Origin: Micromonospora profundi
Lineage (GTDB): Bacteria > Actinomycetota > Actinomycetes > Mycobacteriales > Micromonosporaceae
Assembly (NCBI RefSeq): GCF_011927785.1
Contig: NZ_JAATJK010000001.1
Location: 6,574,501-6,638,500 of the forward strand
DNA: 64,000 bases
Direction: 5' to 3'
In this document: piece after piece, positions 51,280 to 60,010 of the stretch
Numbering within the stretch: position 1 is the first letter of the stretch
How the letters are laid out: each line of letters starts with the position of its first letter
Position numbers and translations under genes: made by a program
The notes under the pieces: generated by a model
What the model saw: the letters and a program-made list of their open reading frames with translations, nothing else
Told to the model about the DNA's origin: nothing
Databases searched by the model: none

Positions 51280-52040
51280 TCCTCAGTGTGGAGGACCTGT
51301 CGGTCCGGATCTCCGGGCTGCACATCCTCCAGGGGGTGTCCTTCACTGTCGCCCCGAGCGGCGTGACGGTCCTGCTCGGCCGCAACGGCGTCGGCAAGAC
51401 CACCACGTTGCGCGCGATCCTCGGCCTCACACCGCCGGCCGGTGAGGTGCGCGGCAGCATCCGGATGGGCGCGCAGAGCCTGCTGGCCCGCCCCACCCAC
51501 CGGCTGGTCCGCGGTGGGCTGGGCTACGTGCCCGAGGACCGGGACGTGTTCGCCGGTCTCACCGTCGCCGAGAACCTGCGGCTCGCCGAGCGGCGCGGCA
51601 CGACTCCCGCGTACGACAAGGTTTTCGCGCTCTTTCCGGAGCTGGACCGGCGCGGACGGCAACGGGCGGGGTCGCTCTCCGGTGGGCAGCAGCAGATGCT
51701 GTCGATCGGGCGGGTGCTGCTCAACGACAACCGGCTGCTGCTGATCGACGAGCCGACCAAGGGGTTGGCACCAAAGGTGGTGACCGAGGTGGCCGAGGTC
51801 CTGGAACGGGTCGCGGAGTCGGTGCCGGTGCTGCTCGTGGAGCAGAACCTGGCGGTGGTACGACGGTTGGCCCGCGATGCCGTGGTGCTCGCCGCCGGAA
51901 AGGTGGCCTGGACCGGCGACGCCCGCGAGTTGCTGCTGGAGACGGCACTTACCAAGTCGCTGCTCGGCGTGGGCACCGGTGAGGCGCACCGTCCGACCGG
52001 CGCGGACCGGGCTGCCGTGGCCGGGAAGGACGCAGGCTGA
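51258..52040 (+). CDS. livF: ABC ATP-binding protein, LivF type
   Basis: A 260-residue ATPase. Walker A LLGRNGVGKTTTLRAILG, LGYVPEDRDVFAGLTVAEN as in LivF, signature LSGGQQQMLSIGR, Walker B LLLIDEPTKGLAP, and VEQNLAVV for the H-loop region. The GTG start sits in the second copy of the 24-bp repeat with CGGAGG about 10 bases upstream; its first residues (SARSEP) come from the repeat itself. The stop overlaps the livH ATG by 1 base. Confidence 0.93.
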   Translation: MSARSEPVLSVEDLSVRISGLHILQGVSFTVAPSGVTVLLGRNGVGKTTTLRAILGLTPPAGEVRGSIRMGAQSLLARPTHRLVRGGLGYVPEDRDVFAGLTVAENLRLAERRGTTPAYDKVFALFPELDRRGRQRAGSLSGGQQQMLSIGRVLLNDNRLLLIDEPTKGLAPKVVTEVAEVLERVAESVPVLLVEQNLAVVRRLARDAVVLAAGKVAWTGDARELLLETALTKSLLGVGTGEAHRPTGADRAAVAGKDAG

Positions 52041-52930
52041 TGGGGACCGTGATCCTGTTGGCGTTGACCGGGCTCGGCCTGGCGGCGCTGTACTTCCTCG
52101 TCGCCTCCGGCCTGTCACTGGTCTTCGGCCTGGCCGACGTGCTCAACTTCGCGCACGGGCTGTTCCTCGGTGTCGGCGCCTACGGCACCTGGTGGGCGGC
52201 GGGCAACCTGCCGGGCGCCAGCGGCGACGGCTGGGGCTTCGTGCTCGCTGTCGCGTTCGGGGTGGCCGCCGGCACGCTCGTGGCGATCCTGGTCGAGCTG
52301 GTGCTGATCCGCCCGCTCTACTCCCGCACCATCGAGCAGGTGCTTGTCACCGTCGGCCTGTCGCTGGCCGGGGTGGCGCTGTTGCAGGCCACCTGGGGTG
52401 CTGACGCCCGACCGTTCCCGCGCCCGGACTGGACCCGACAGGTCACCGGGATCCTCGGCGCGCAGGTGCCGAACGGCGGCCTGCTGCTGATCATTGCGGC
52501 GGTGCTGGTGCTCGGCGCGATCCTCGCCTTCCTGCGCTGGACCCGGTACGGCCTGGTGATCCGGGCCGGCGTGGAGAACCGGGAGATGGTGACGGCGCTC
52601 GGCATCGACGTCCGCAAGGCGTTCACGCTTGTCTTCGCGATCGGTGGGGCGGCCGCCGCGCTCGCCGGCGCGCTGGGCGGTGTCTACTTCGGCACCGTCT
52701 CGCCCGGTCAGGGCGGCTCGTTGCTGATCTTCGCGTTCATCGTGGTGGTGATCGGCGGGATGGGCTCGGTGGTCGGCTCCGCGTACGCGGCGGTCGTCGT
52801 CGGGCTGGTGCAGCAGTTCGTCAACTACTACGGCACGTCCGGGCTCGGCGACATCTGCGTGGTCGGGCTGCTGGCCGTGGTGCTGCTGCTGCGCCCGCAG
52901 GGCATCGCCGGAAAGGTGGCAACGGCATGA
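52040..52930 (+). CDS. livH: ABC permease, LivH type
   Basis: A 296-residue permease with about eight membrane segments. LivH features include SLVFGLADVLNFAHGLFLGVGAY near the N-terminus and VTALGIDVRKAFTLVFAIGGAAAALAG, the cytoplasmic coupling loop, then the GGMGSVVGSAYAAVVVG region. Coupled to livF (TGATG overlap) and to livM (4-bp ATGA overlap). Confidence 0.93.
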   Translation: MGTVILLALTGLGLAALYFLVASGLSLVFGLADVLNFAHGLFLGVGAYGTWWAAGNLPGASGDGWGFVLAVAFGVAAGTLVAILVELVLIRPLYSRTIEQVLVTVGLSLAGVALLQATWGADARPFPRPDWTRQVTGILGAQVPNGGLLLIIAAVLVLGAILAFLRWTRYGLVIRAGVENREMVTALGIDVRKAFTLVFAIGGAAAALAGALGGVYFGTVSPGQGGSLLIFAFIVVVIGGMGSVVGSAYAAVVVGLVQQFVNYYGTSGLGDICVVGLLAVVLLLRPQGIAGKVATA

Positions 52931-54024
52931 CGCTCCTCGACGTGACCCCGGCGGCGGCAGCACCTCCCGCTCCGAAACCGGGCCGTGTGCACCGCGTACG
53001 CCCGTTCCTGCCGCTCGTGGCGTTGGCGGTGCTGGTGGCCCTGCCGTACTCGACGCTCTCCCTGCCGGGGATCTTCGAGGGGCCGATCAACTCACCGGGC
53101 ACCCTGCAACTGCTCGCCATCTGCCTGATCTTCGGCGGGCTGGCCGCCGGGTACGACCTGCTCTTCGGCCGGACCGGGATGCTCTCCTTCGGGCACGCGC
53201 TCTACTTCGCGGCAGGCGTGTACGGCACCGACATCCTCATCACCCGGGCCGGCCTGCCGCTGTGGCAGGCGGCGCTGCTGACCATCACCGGCGGCACGAT
53301 TCTCGCCGCGCTGCTCGGCGCTGTGGCGCTGCGGACCGTGGGCATCGCGTTCGCCATGGTGACGCTGGCCTTCGCCCAGGTGGGGGCGATCCTGGTGGCC
53401 CGGGACTTCGGTGGGCTCACCGGCGGCGAGGAAGGTCTGCCGCTGGACGTGTCCGGGCTGCCCGCCGGGCTGGTCGGGGTGACCAACACGGTGAACCTGT
53501 ACTGGCTGGCGCTGGCGTACCTGACGCTCGTGGTCTTCGTGGTGCACCGGGTGAGCGGTTCACCCACCGGTCGGGTGCTCGCCGGCCTCCGCGACGACGA
53601 GCGGCGGATCGGTGTGCTCGGGCTCGACCCGTACCGCTACAAGCTTGTGGCGTTCACCCTGGCCGGCGGGTTGGCGTCGGCGGGCGGGGTGGTCTACGTC
53701 CTCATCGTCGGCGGCGCGTCACCGCACATCACGTCGTCCGAGCTGACCCTGTCGCTGCTGGTCATGGTGGTGCTCGGCGGCCCGGGCACCCGGTGGGGGC
53801 CGGTGCTCGGTGGCGTCCTCTACATGTACCTGGACCACCGGCTCACCGCGTTCGGCACGAGCGACGCGGTGGACAACCTGCCGGCCTTCCTCAGCAACCC
53901 GCTGAGCCAGCCGCTCTTCGTCCTCGGCACTGTCTTCATCCTGGCCGTCTACTTCTTCCCAGGAGGCCTGACCAGCCTGGCCCCCCGCGTATCCCACCTG
54001 ACCCGCTCCCTCCGCTCCCGCTAG
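52927..54024 (+). CDS. livM: ABC permease, LivM type
   Basis: A 365-residue permease with nine to ten membrane segments. GLAAGYDLLFGRTGMLSFGHALYFAAG is the LivM signature; LRDDERRIGVLGLDPYRYKLVAFTLAGGLA is the coupling loop, and MVVLGGPGTRWGPVLGGVL the conserved C-terminal repeat. The start overlaps the livH stop by 4 bp. Last gene of the importer operon; a long inverted-repeat element follows 9 bp after its stop. Confidence 0.93.
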   Translation: MTLLDVTPAAAAPPAPKPGRVHRVRPFLPLVALAVLVALPYSTLSLPGIFEGPINSPGTLQLLAICLIFGGLAAGYDLLFGRTGMLSFGHALYFAAGVYGTDILITRAGLPLWQAALLTITGGTILAALLGAVALRTVGIAFAMVTLAFAQVGAILVARDFGGLTGGEEGLPLDVSGLPAGLVGVTNTVNLYWLALAYLTLVVFVVHRVSGSPTGRVLAGLRDDERRIGVLGLDPYRYKLVAFTLAGGLASAGGVVYVLIVGGASPHITSSELTLSLLVMVVLGGPGTRWGPVLGGVLYMYLDHRLTAFGTSDAVDNLPAFLSNPLSQPLFVLGTVFILAVYFFPGGLTSLAPRVSHLTRSLRSR

Positions 54025-54032
54025 GGCTTCCG

Positions 54033-54093
54033 GTCGATCATGAAGTTATTGCTACGCCACGCCGTGGTTGAGGGCGGTAACTTCATGATCGAC
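54033..54093. repeat. Long-armed inverted repeat (16-bp perfect arms)
   Basis: GTCGATCATGAAGTTA (54033-54048) and TAACTTCATGATCGAC (54078-54093) are perfect inverted copies; the 29-base centre contains a smaller CCACGCCGTGG hairpin. The AT-rich arms contrast with the neighbouring GC-rich DNA. I associate GATCATGAAGTTxTTG-type arms with a high-copy Micromonospora repeat; not verified. It could also end the liv transcript. Confidence 0.75.
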
Positions 54094-54122
54094 GGGATTC
54101 TCTGCACGGGGAGGTCGGGGAC

Positions 54123-54869
54123 ATGGTTGGGCGACTTGCGGTTGTCAGTGGGGGCGGGACCGGGATCGGCGCCGCCGTCGCGGGGGTGCTCGCCGGGGAC
54201 GGCTACGACGTACTGATCGTCGGCCGACGGGCGGACGTGTTGACCGATACCGCGGAGCGACTCTCTGTCGAATGTGGTCGTACCGACGCCGTGACCGCCG
54301 TCACCGCCGATCTGACCGACCCGGCGCACCTCGACCGGGTTCTCGCGGCGATCGGTGACCGGCCGGTCGACGTGGTGGTCAACAACGCCGGCGGCTACCT
54401 CGCCGGTGACACGAGCACGCTCGCCGGAACCGCCGCGCACTGGCGGGCCAACCTGGACGCCAACGTGCTCACCGCAGTGCTGCTCACCGAGGCGCTGCGG
54501 CCTGCCCTTCGCCGACCGGGCGGCCGGGTGATCCTGATCAGCTCGATCTCCGCCCAACGCGGCGGCGGTGGGCCGTACTCGGCGGCGAAGGCGGCCCTGC
54601 ACGGCTGGTCGTACGACCTGGCAGCGCAGCTCGGCCCAGAGCAGATCACGGTGAACGTGGTGAGCCCCGGCTATGTCGCCGAAACCGAGTTCTTCGGCGA
54701 CCGGATGACAGCCGAGGGGCATGCGAAGCGGGTGGCGGCGACCCTCGTGGGGCGAGCCGGCGTGCCGAACGACGTCGCCGAAGCCGTTCGCTATCTCACC
54801 AGTCCGGCCGCCGGCTACGTCACCGGTCAGGTGCTCGGCGTCAACGGGGGTTCGGTCCTCGGTCGCTGA
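54123..54869 (+). CDS. Short-chain dehydrogenase/reductase
   Basis: A 248-residue classical SDR. The cofactor loop reads VVSGGGTGIGAAVAGVL (GxxxGxG), then NNAG (VVVNNAGGYL), Ser about 142 (LISSISAQRG) and the YSAAK active site (PYSAAKAALHGWSYDL), followed by VNVVSPGYVAET and the C-terminal ASTGQVLGVNGG-like end. An Arg after the second strand (VGRRADVL) suggests NADP preference. The substrate is unknown. Not clearly part of the liv operon because the repeat element intervenes. Confidence 0.9.
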   Translation: MVGRLAVVSGGGTGIGAAVAGVLAGDGYDVLIVGRRADVLTDTAERLSVECGRTDAVTAVTADLTDPAHLDRVLAAIGDRPVDVVVNNAGGYLAGDTSTLAGTAAHWRANLDANVLTAVLLTEALRPALRRPGGRVILISSISAQRGGGGPYSAAKAALHGWSYDLAAQLGPEQITVNVVSPGYVAETEFFGDRMTAEGHAKRVAATLVGRAGVPNDVAEAVRYLTSPAAGYVTGQVLGVNGGSVLGR

Positions 54870-54895
54870 GCACGCGACCGTCCAGACACGACGAA

Positions 54896-54927
54896 GGGGC
54901 GGCGGCCCCCCGTGCGACCGCCGCCCC
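54896..54927. terminator. Bidirectional hairpin terminator
   Basis: GGGGCGGCGG (54896-54905) pairs with CCGCCGCCCC (54918-54927), and outer ACGA/TCGT extends it. It lies between the convergent stops at 54869 and 54940. Confidence 0.85.
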
Positions 54928-54939
54928 CTACGTCGTGAC

Positions 54940-55749
54940 TCAGCCGTTCAGCAACTCGTACGCCATCGCTGGTGCCTTGATGGCGGCGGCACCGGTCGGC
55001 ACGCTGATCTTCGGCGCGGTGCCGTAGTCGGTGTACTTGACGACGTAGTCGTACGCCTTCGCCTTGCCTGCGGCCGGGATCTTCAGCGTCAGCGAGGTCA
55101 GGTGCTTGTCCGCGCCGACCACTGCGGTGAACGGCACCTTCTTGGCGGCCTCGCCGAGCGCCGCGGCCTCACCGTCCTCAAGCGACTTCGCCGCTTCTCC
55201 CCCGCTCACGTCGATGAACCCGACGTACCGTCCGGGGCTCTGCTCCTCCACCGAGGTGGCCGCCTCAAGGAGCGGCCCGGCGTTGCCCTGGTCCGCGCCG
55301 TCGTAGGTGGGGATGGAGGCGGCGTCGGTCAGCTTCGCGGGGTCCAGCTTCATCCACTTGTCCGGGAGCTTCGGCAGGCCCGGGCGGCCGGTGAACTTCG
55401 CCTTCATCCAGGTGTCGTCGCCGATCACGAGGAACGACATCTTCACGGCGATGCCGTCGGAGTCCGGCGGCAGCGTGGTGTTGAGTTCGAACGCCTTCGA
55501 CTCGTGGTCGATCAGGCCGGTGAGCGTGCTGGACGCATCCTTGCCGCTGAACCGGAACGTCCCCTCGGTGCCGTCGGGTACGGCGTCGACGAGCGCCTCC
55601 TTGGGGCTGACGCTCGGGGCGTCCTGCGGCGCCGCTGCGGGCTCGTCCTTCGACCCGCAACCCGCGAGCAGGCTGGCCGTGGCCAGCACAGCGGCGACCG
55701 TGCCGAACGTCCGTCGGATGGTGCCGGCGGTGCCCGTTGCCTGTGTCAT
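54940..55749 (-). CDS. LppX/LprG-like lipoprotein
   Basis: A 269-residue exported lipoprotein; the signal ends in lipobox LLAGC (about 29-33: ASLLAGCGSK). The mature fold is a single domain of alternating strands (GTFRFSGKDASSTLTGLIDH, FLVIGDDTWMKAKFTG, DKWMKLDPAKLTD, YVGFIDVSGGEAA), resembling the LolA/LppX half-barrel that binds lipids in mycobacteria. A related role in lipoglycan or lipid handling is inferred. ATG at 55749 follows a weak GAGAAG; the gene is divergent from the SARP regulator. Confidence 0.8.
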   Translation of the reverse strand: MTQATGTAGTIRRTFGTVAAVLATASLLAGCGSKDEPAAAPQDAPSVSPKEALVDAVPDGTEGTFRFSGKDASSTLTGLIDHESKAFELNTTLPPDSDGIAVKMSFLVIGDDTWMKAKFTGRPGLPKLPDKWMKLDPAKLTDAASIPTYDGADQGNAGPLLEAATSVEEQSPGRYVGFIDVSGGEAAKSLEDGEAAALGEAAKKVPFTAVVGADKHLTSLTLKIPAAGKAKAYDYVVKYTDYGTAPKISVPTGAAAIKAPAMAYELLNG

Positions 55750-55892
55750 CACACTTCTCTTTCTCGATGCGTGGCTCTTGCCGACGACGATGCTGCCGGC
55801 CGCCGCGGCGGTCCGACTGCCGATATGCTGCCGTCCGGCTGCCGGGCACTGCCGTCCGGTGCCCCACGGGGGTATCAGGAGCGGAAACTCGC

Positions 55893-57605
55893 ATGTCAGG
55901 AACGCTGCGTTTCGAGATCCTCGGGCCTCAGCGGGCCTGGTACGCCGACCGGGAGATCGACCTCGGCCCCGGCAAGCAGCGTGCCGTGCTTGCCGTCCTG
56001 TTGCTCTCCGTCGGCCGTCCGGTGCCCACGGGGCAGATCGTCGAGGCGGTCTGGCCGGAGGATCCACCCGCGAACGGCCCCAACGTGGTGCAGAAGCACG
56101 TCGCCGGGTTGCGCCGGGTGTTGGAGCCGGAGCGGTCACCGCGTACGCCGGGGCAGGTGCTCAGCCTGACCGACGCCGGTTACCTGCTGCGGGTCGACCC
56201 CGAGGGGGTGGACGCGGTCCGCTTCGAGCGGGCGGTGCACCGCGCCCGGCAACGCCACGCGGAGGGCTGCGCCACCGAGGCGCTGAGCGAGTTGGCCGCA
56301 GCTTTGGAGCTGTGGCAGGGAGAGCCGTTCGTCGGGTTCACCGGGCCGATCTTCGATGCCGCGCGCCAGCGGCTTGTCGAGTTGCGGGCCGTGGCGCTGG
56401 AGACCCGGGCCGAGCTGACACTGGACCTCGGCCGGCACCGGGAGGTGATCGGCGAGCTGCGGGAGTTGGTGGCGGAGTTCCCCGTTCGGGAACGGCTGCG
56501 GCACCACCTCATGCTCGCGCTCCACCGCAGCGGGCGGCAGGCCGAGGCGCTCGCCGCCTACCGGGAGTTCGGCAGCCTGCTCCGGGAGGAGTACGGCATC
56601 GAGCCTGGCGAAGCCCTCCAGGAACTGCACAGGCGCATCCTGCGCTCCGACCCGACGCTCACGGCACCGGCGATGCCGCTCACGGCACCGGCGATGCCGC
56701 TCACGGCACCGGCGGAGGCGCTCGCAGCACCGGCGAAGCCGTCGGACGATCGGCAGCCGCCCGCGTTGGCGCCGTCCCCGACCGCCGGCCTCAGGTCCGG
56801 CCCCTGGGAGTCGCCGACCACGTCGGATCGGTTCCCGAGCGACGTCGGCTATCCGCCGCCGATCCTGCTCCCGCAACCGGTGGCGGACAGCCGGCCTGCG
56901 AGACCGCAGTCGCCGCCCTGGGCGAGCAGGGCCGCCACCTTCGCCGGTACTGTGCTCGTCCTGTTCTCCTTCGGTTGTCTGACCTGGCTGGTGATCCTGG
57001 CCTACGCGGTCTGGCGGCGTAGCTGGCGTCTCGCCGTCGCCGGCATCGGCTACCTGGCGATAGTCGTCGTCGAGGTGGCACTGCTCGACATCGAGCACCC
57101 GGACGCCGAGGTGCCCGGCCTTGAGGCGGTGACGTTCCTCGGGCTGGCCGTCGTCACCTGGATCCTCGGAGCGGTGCACGTGATCCTGCTCAGCCGAGGG
57201 CTCTGGGCGGCGATCACCGGAAACCTGGGCGGCAGCGCGAAGCAACGCGCCCAGGAGGAGCGGCGCATCCGTCGTGAGCACGCCCGCTACCTGCTCTACC
57301 ACCACCCGGCGGCCCGCGACGAACTGCGCGTCGGGCGGCCCGACCTTCCCCGGACCTTCGACGACGGCGGTCTGATCGACGTCAACGCGGTCCCGGAGCA
57401 GGTGCTCACCGGCCTGCCCGGCCTGACGTCCGAGCAGTGCCGGCAGATCGCTGTGGACCGGTGGCTGCGCGGCCCGTACACATCGATGGAAGAACTTGCC
57501 GCGCGCTGCCTGCTGCAGCCGACGGCCACCGAGCCCCTGCGCGACCTGCTGCTGTTCCTCCCTCCAGCCGTACTGGCCGACGAGGCGCGGGCGCACGGAT
57601 CGTGA
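55893..57605 (+). CDS. SARP/BTAD regulator fused to membrane segments and helix-hairpin-helix
   Basis: A 570-residue protein with an unusual layout. Residues 1-100 are an OmpR-type winged helix (FEILGPQRAWYADREIDLGP, NVVQKHVAGLRRVLEPE), 107-253 a bacterial transcriptional activation domain (ALELWQGEPFVGF, LHRSGRQAEALAAYREF, GIEPGEALQELHRRIL). A Pro/Ala linker (255-345) carries 7-residue repeats. Three membrane helices follow (about 348-372, 380-398, 413-434), then a basic segment and a helix-hairpin-helix near 492-525 (IDVNAVPEQVLTGLPGLTSE), which is ComEA-like. AGGAG precedes the ATG at 55893. The function is unclear: a membrane-tethered transcription factor is the simplest reading. Confidence 0.85.
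   Translation: MSGTLRFEILGPQRAWYADREIDLGPGKQRAVLAVLLLSVGRPVPTGQIVEAVWPEDPPANGPNVVQKHVAGLRRVLEPERSPRTPGQVLSLTDAGYLLRVDPEGVDAVRFERAVHRARQRHAEGCATEALSELAAALELWQGEPFVGFTGPIFDAARQRLVELRAVALETRAELTLDLGRHREVIGELRELVAEFPVRERLRHHLMLALHRSGRQAEALAAYREFGSLLREEYGIEPGEALQELHRRILRSDPTLTAPAMPLTAPAMPLTAPAEALAAPAKPSDDRQPPALAPSPTAGLRSGPWESPTTSDRFPSDVGYPPPILLPQPVADSRPARPQSPPWASRAATFAGTVLVLFSFGCLTWLVILAYAVWRRSWRLAVAGIGYLAIVVVEVALLDIEHPDAEVPGLEAVTFLGLAVVTWILGAVHVILLSRGLWAAITGNLGGSAKQRAQEERRIRREHARYLLYHHPAARDELRVGRPDLPRTFDDGGLIDVNAVPEQVLTGLPGLTSEQCRQIAVDRWLRGPYTSMEELAARCLLQPTATEPLRDLLLFLPPAVLADEARAHGS
56658..56741. repeat. 21-bp tandem repeat encoding the SARP linker
   Basis: Four units start CTCACGGCACCGG or a close variant at 56658, 56679, 56700 and 56721. 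The first two are identical; the last two diverge. They encode LTAPAMP-type heptads without shifting the frame. Confidence 0.85.
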
Positions 57606-57661
57606 CCGCCACCTCCCGCGCGGGCCGGGGTTCTGACGCACGGCGCTGGTAGACATGTCGG

Positions 57662-59806
57662 GTGGAGACAGCAGAGCGGGCGGCGGTACGGGAGCGGGCC
57701 GAGGCGGTGCTGCGCCGGCTGGCCGGTGAGCACGCCCGGCTGCGTGAGGACCAGTGGCGGGCCATCGAGGCGCTTGTCGTCGACCGGCGGCGGGTGCTCT
57801 GCGTGCAACGCACCGGCTGGGGCAAGTCGGCTGTCTACTTCGTGGCCACCGCGCTGCTGCGCGACAGCGACAAGGGCGGCGCACAGGGCGGCCAGCACGG
57901 CCCGACCGTCATCGTGTCGCCGCTGCTGGCGCTGATGCGCAACCAGGTGGAGGCGGCAGCTCGGGCCGGCATCCGGGCGCGCACGATCAACTCCGCGAAC
58001 CTCGACGAGTGGGACGCCATCACCGCCGAGATCCAGGCCGGCGCTGTGGACGTGCTGCTGATCAGCCCGGAGCGGCTCAACAACCCCGATTTCCGCGACG
58101 GCGTGCTGCCGAAGCTTGCCGCGACCACCGGCCTGCTGGTCGTCGACGAGGCGCATTGCGTCTCCGACTGGGGGCACGACTTCCGGCCGGACTACCGGCG
58201 GCTGCGCACGTTCCTCGCCGAGCTGCCGGAGCGCACCCCGGTGCTGGCCACCACCGCCACCGCGAACGCCCGGGTCACCCAGGACGTGGCCGAGCAGTTG
58301 GGCGACGCGCTCGTCCTGCGCGGCACCCTGGACCGCGAGTCGCTGCGCCTCGGTGTGCTCGACCTGCCCACACCGGCGCACCGGCTGGCCTGGCTCGCCG
58401 ACCACCTGGACGAGCTGCCCGGCTCCGGCATCGTCTACACGCTCACCGTGGCGGCAGCGGGGGAGACGACCGAGTTCCTGCGCTCCCGGGGCTATCCGGT
58501 CGCGTCCTACACCGGGCAGGCCGAGGACGCCGACCGACGAGCCGCCGAGCAGGACCTGCTGGACAACAAGATCAAGGCGCTGGTGGCGACCAGTGCGCTG
58601 GGCATGGGCTTCGACAAGCCCGACCTGGGCTTCGTCGTCCACCTCGGCGCGCCGCCCTCACCGATCGCGTACTACCAGCAGGTCGGTCGCGCCGGCCGCG
58701 CCGTCGAGCACGCCGAGGTGCTGCTTCTGCCCGGCGCCGAGGACGCCGCGATCTGGCGCTACTTCGCCTCGCTGGCGTTCCCGCCCGAGCAGCAGGTCCG
58801 GGCCGTGTTGGCAGCCCTGCACACCGACCGCCCGCTCTCCACCCAGGCTCTCGAACCCCTTGTCGACCTGCGCCGCGCCCGGTTGGAGCTGATGCTCAAG
58901 GTCCTCGACGTGGACGGCGCGGTCCGCCGGGTGCGCGGTGGCTGGCTCGCCACGGGCGAGCCCTGGGTCTACGACGAGGGCCGGTTGCGCCGCGTCGCCG
59001 AGGCGCGCACCGTCGAGCAACAGGCCATGCGGGAGTACGCGTCGACACCCGACTGCCGGATGCGATATCTGCGGGAGCGCCTGGACGACACCGGGGCGAC
59101 CGACTGCGGCCGGTGCGACACGTGCGCCGAGCCGCTGTTCTCCGCCGACGTGTCCACAGCCGCGCTCACCGCCGCGCAGGCGTTCCTGGGCCGCCCCGGC
59201 GTAGAGATCGCGCCGAAGAAGCTCTGGCCGACCGGGTTGGAGGCTGTGGGCGTACCCCTGAAGGGCCGGATCGCCCCGGCGGACCAGACGCTGCCGGGCC
59301 GCGCCGTGGGCCGCCTCTCCGACCTGGGCTGGGGTGGCCGGCTGCGCGAGCTGGTCGGCCCGGAGGCCCTCGACACGGCGGTGCCCGACGACGTGGCCGG
59401 GGCCGTCGTGGAGGTGCTGAAGGCGTGGGCGCACGGCGACGACCCGTGGCCCCGCCGGCCGGTGGCGGTGGTCGCGGTCGGGTCCCGGCGACGGCCCCGG
59501 CTGGTCGGCTCGCTGGCCGAGCGGATCGCGGCCGTGGGTCGGCTGCCACTGCTGGGCGAGATTGCCTCGACAGGTCCGGGTGGCCCCGGTGGGCCGCGCG
59601 GCAACAGCGCCCAGCGGGTACGCGCGCTGCACGACGCCTTCACGGTGCCAGCCGACCTGGCCGACGCACTGACCGCCCTGGACGGCCCGGTGCTGCTCGT
59701 CGACGATCTCGTCGACTCGGGCTGGACGATGACGATCGCGGCCCGGGCTCTGCGCCGGGCCGGCGCACCGGACGTGCTGCCCCTCGCCCTCGCGGTGGCC
59801 GGCTGA
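57662..59806 (+). CDS. RecQ-like DNA helicase fused to phosphoribosyltransferase-type domain
   Basis: A 714-residue cytoplasmic protein. Helicase: motif I VQRTGWGKSAVYF (about 48-60), motif II LVVDEAHCVSDWGHDF, motif III ATTATANARV, motif VI YYQQVGRAGRAVE. A Cys4 zinc knuckle follows (CRMRYLRERLDD, then CGRCDTC). The C-terminal 130 residues resemble a PRTase fold: VVAVGSRRRPRLVGSLAERI and LLVDDLVDSGWTMTIAARAL, the latter being the PRPP-binding loop. This fusion is widespread in actinobacteria but poorly understood. GTG start at 57662; the ribosome-binding site is weak. Confidence 0.9.
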   Translation: METAERAAVRERAEAVLRRLAGEHARLREDQWRAIEALVVDRRRVLCVQRTGWGKSAVYFVATALLRDSDKGGAQGGQHGPTVIVSPLLALMRNQVEAAARAGIRARTINSANLDEWDAITAEIQAGAVDVLLISPERLNNPDFRDGVLPKLAATTGLLVVDEAHCVSDWGHDFRPDYRRLRTFLAELPERTPVLATTATANARVTQDVAEQLGDALVLRGTLDRESLRLGVLDLPTPAHRLAWLADHLDELPGSGIVYTLTVAAAGETTEFLRSRGYPVASYTGQAEDADRRAAEQDLLDNKIKALVATSALGMGFDKPDLGFVVHLGAPPSPIAYYQQVGRAGRAVEHAEVLLLPGAEDAAIWRYFASLAFPPEQQVRAVLAALHTDRPLSTQALEPLVDLRRARLELMLKVLDVDGAVRRVRGGWLATGEPWVYDEGRLRRVAEARTVEQQAMREYASTPDCRMRYLRERLDDTGATDCGRCDTCAEPLFSADVSTAALTAAQAFLGRPGVEIAPKKLWPTGLEAVGVPLKGRIAPADQTLPGRAVGRLSDLGWGGRLRELVGPEALDTAVPDDVAGAVVEVLKAWAHGDDPWPRRPVAVVAVGSRRRPRLVGSLAERIAAVGRLPLLGEIASTGPGGPGGPRGNSAQRVRALHDAFTVPADLADALTALDGPVLLVDDLVDSGWTMTIAARALRRAGAPDVLPLALAVAG

Positions 59807-59920
59807 CCTGTCGCTCCCCGGCCGGAGCGGAAAAGTTCCCGAGGCGGGCGGATTGCGACGGTCGCCACGCCGTCGCGACGTCGACCAGGGCTGGCCAGCG
59901 GCGACGGTACCGTGGGCGAC

Positions 59921-60010
59921 ATGACCGATCCGCACCCCGTCCCCCGCGCGCGCCCGCTGGACGCCGGTGCCGCCGCGACGGGCCACGTGCTGGACGCCTG
60001 CGGTGTCTGA
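59921..60010 (+). CDS. Possible 29-residue micro-ORF overlapping the His-rich protein start
   Basis: ATG at 59921 opens a 29-codon frame (MTDPHPVPRARPLDAGAAAT and then GHVLDACGV) that ends in TGA at 60008-60010, overlapping the GTG of the next gene at 60003. The overlap would allow translational coupling. It has no close ribosome-binding site. It may be a leader or a small protein; low confidence. Confidence 0.3.
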   Translation: MTDPHPVPRARPLDAGAAATGHVLDACGV

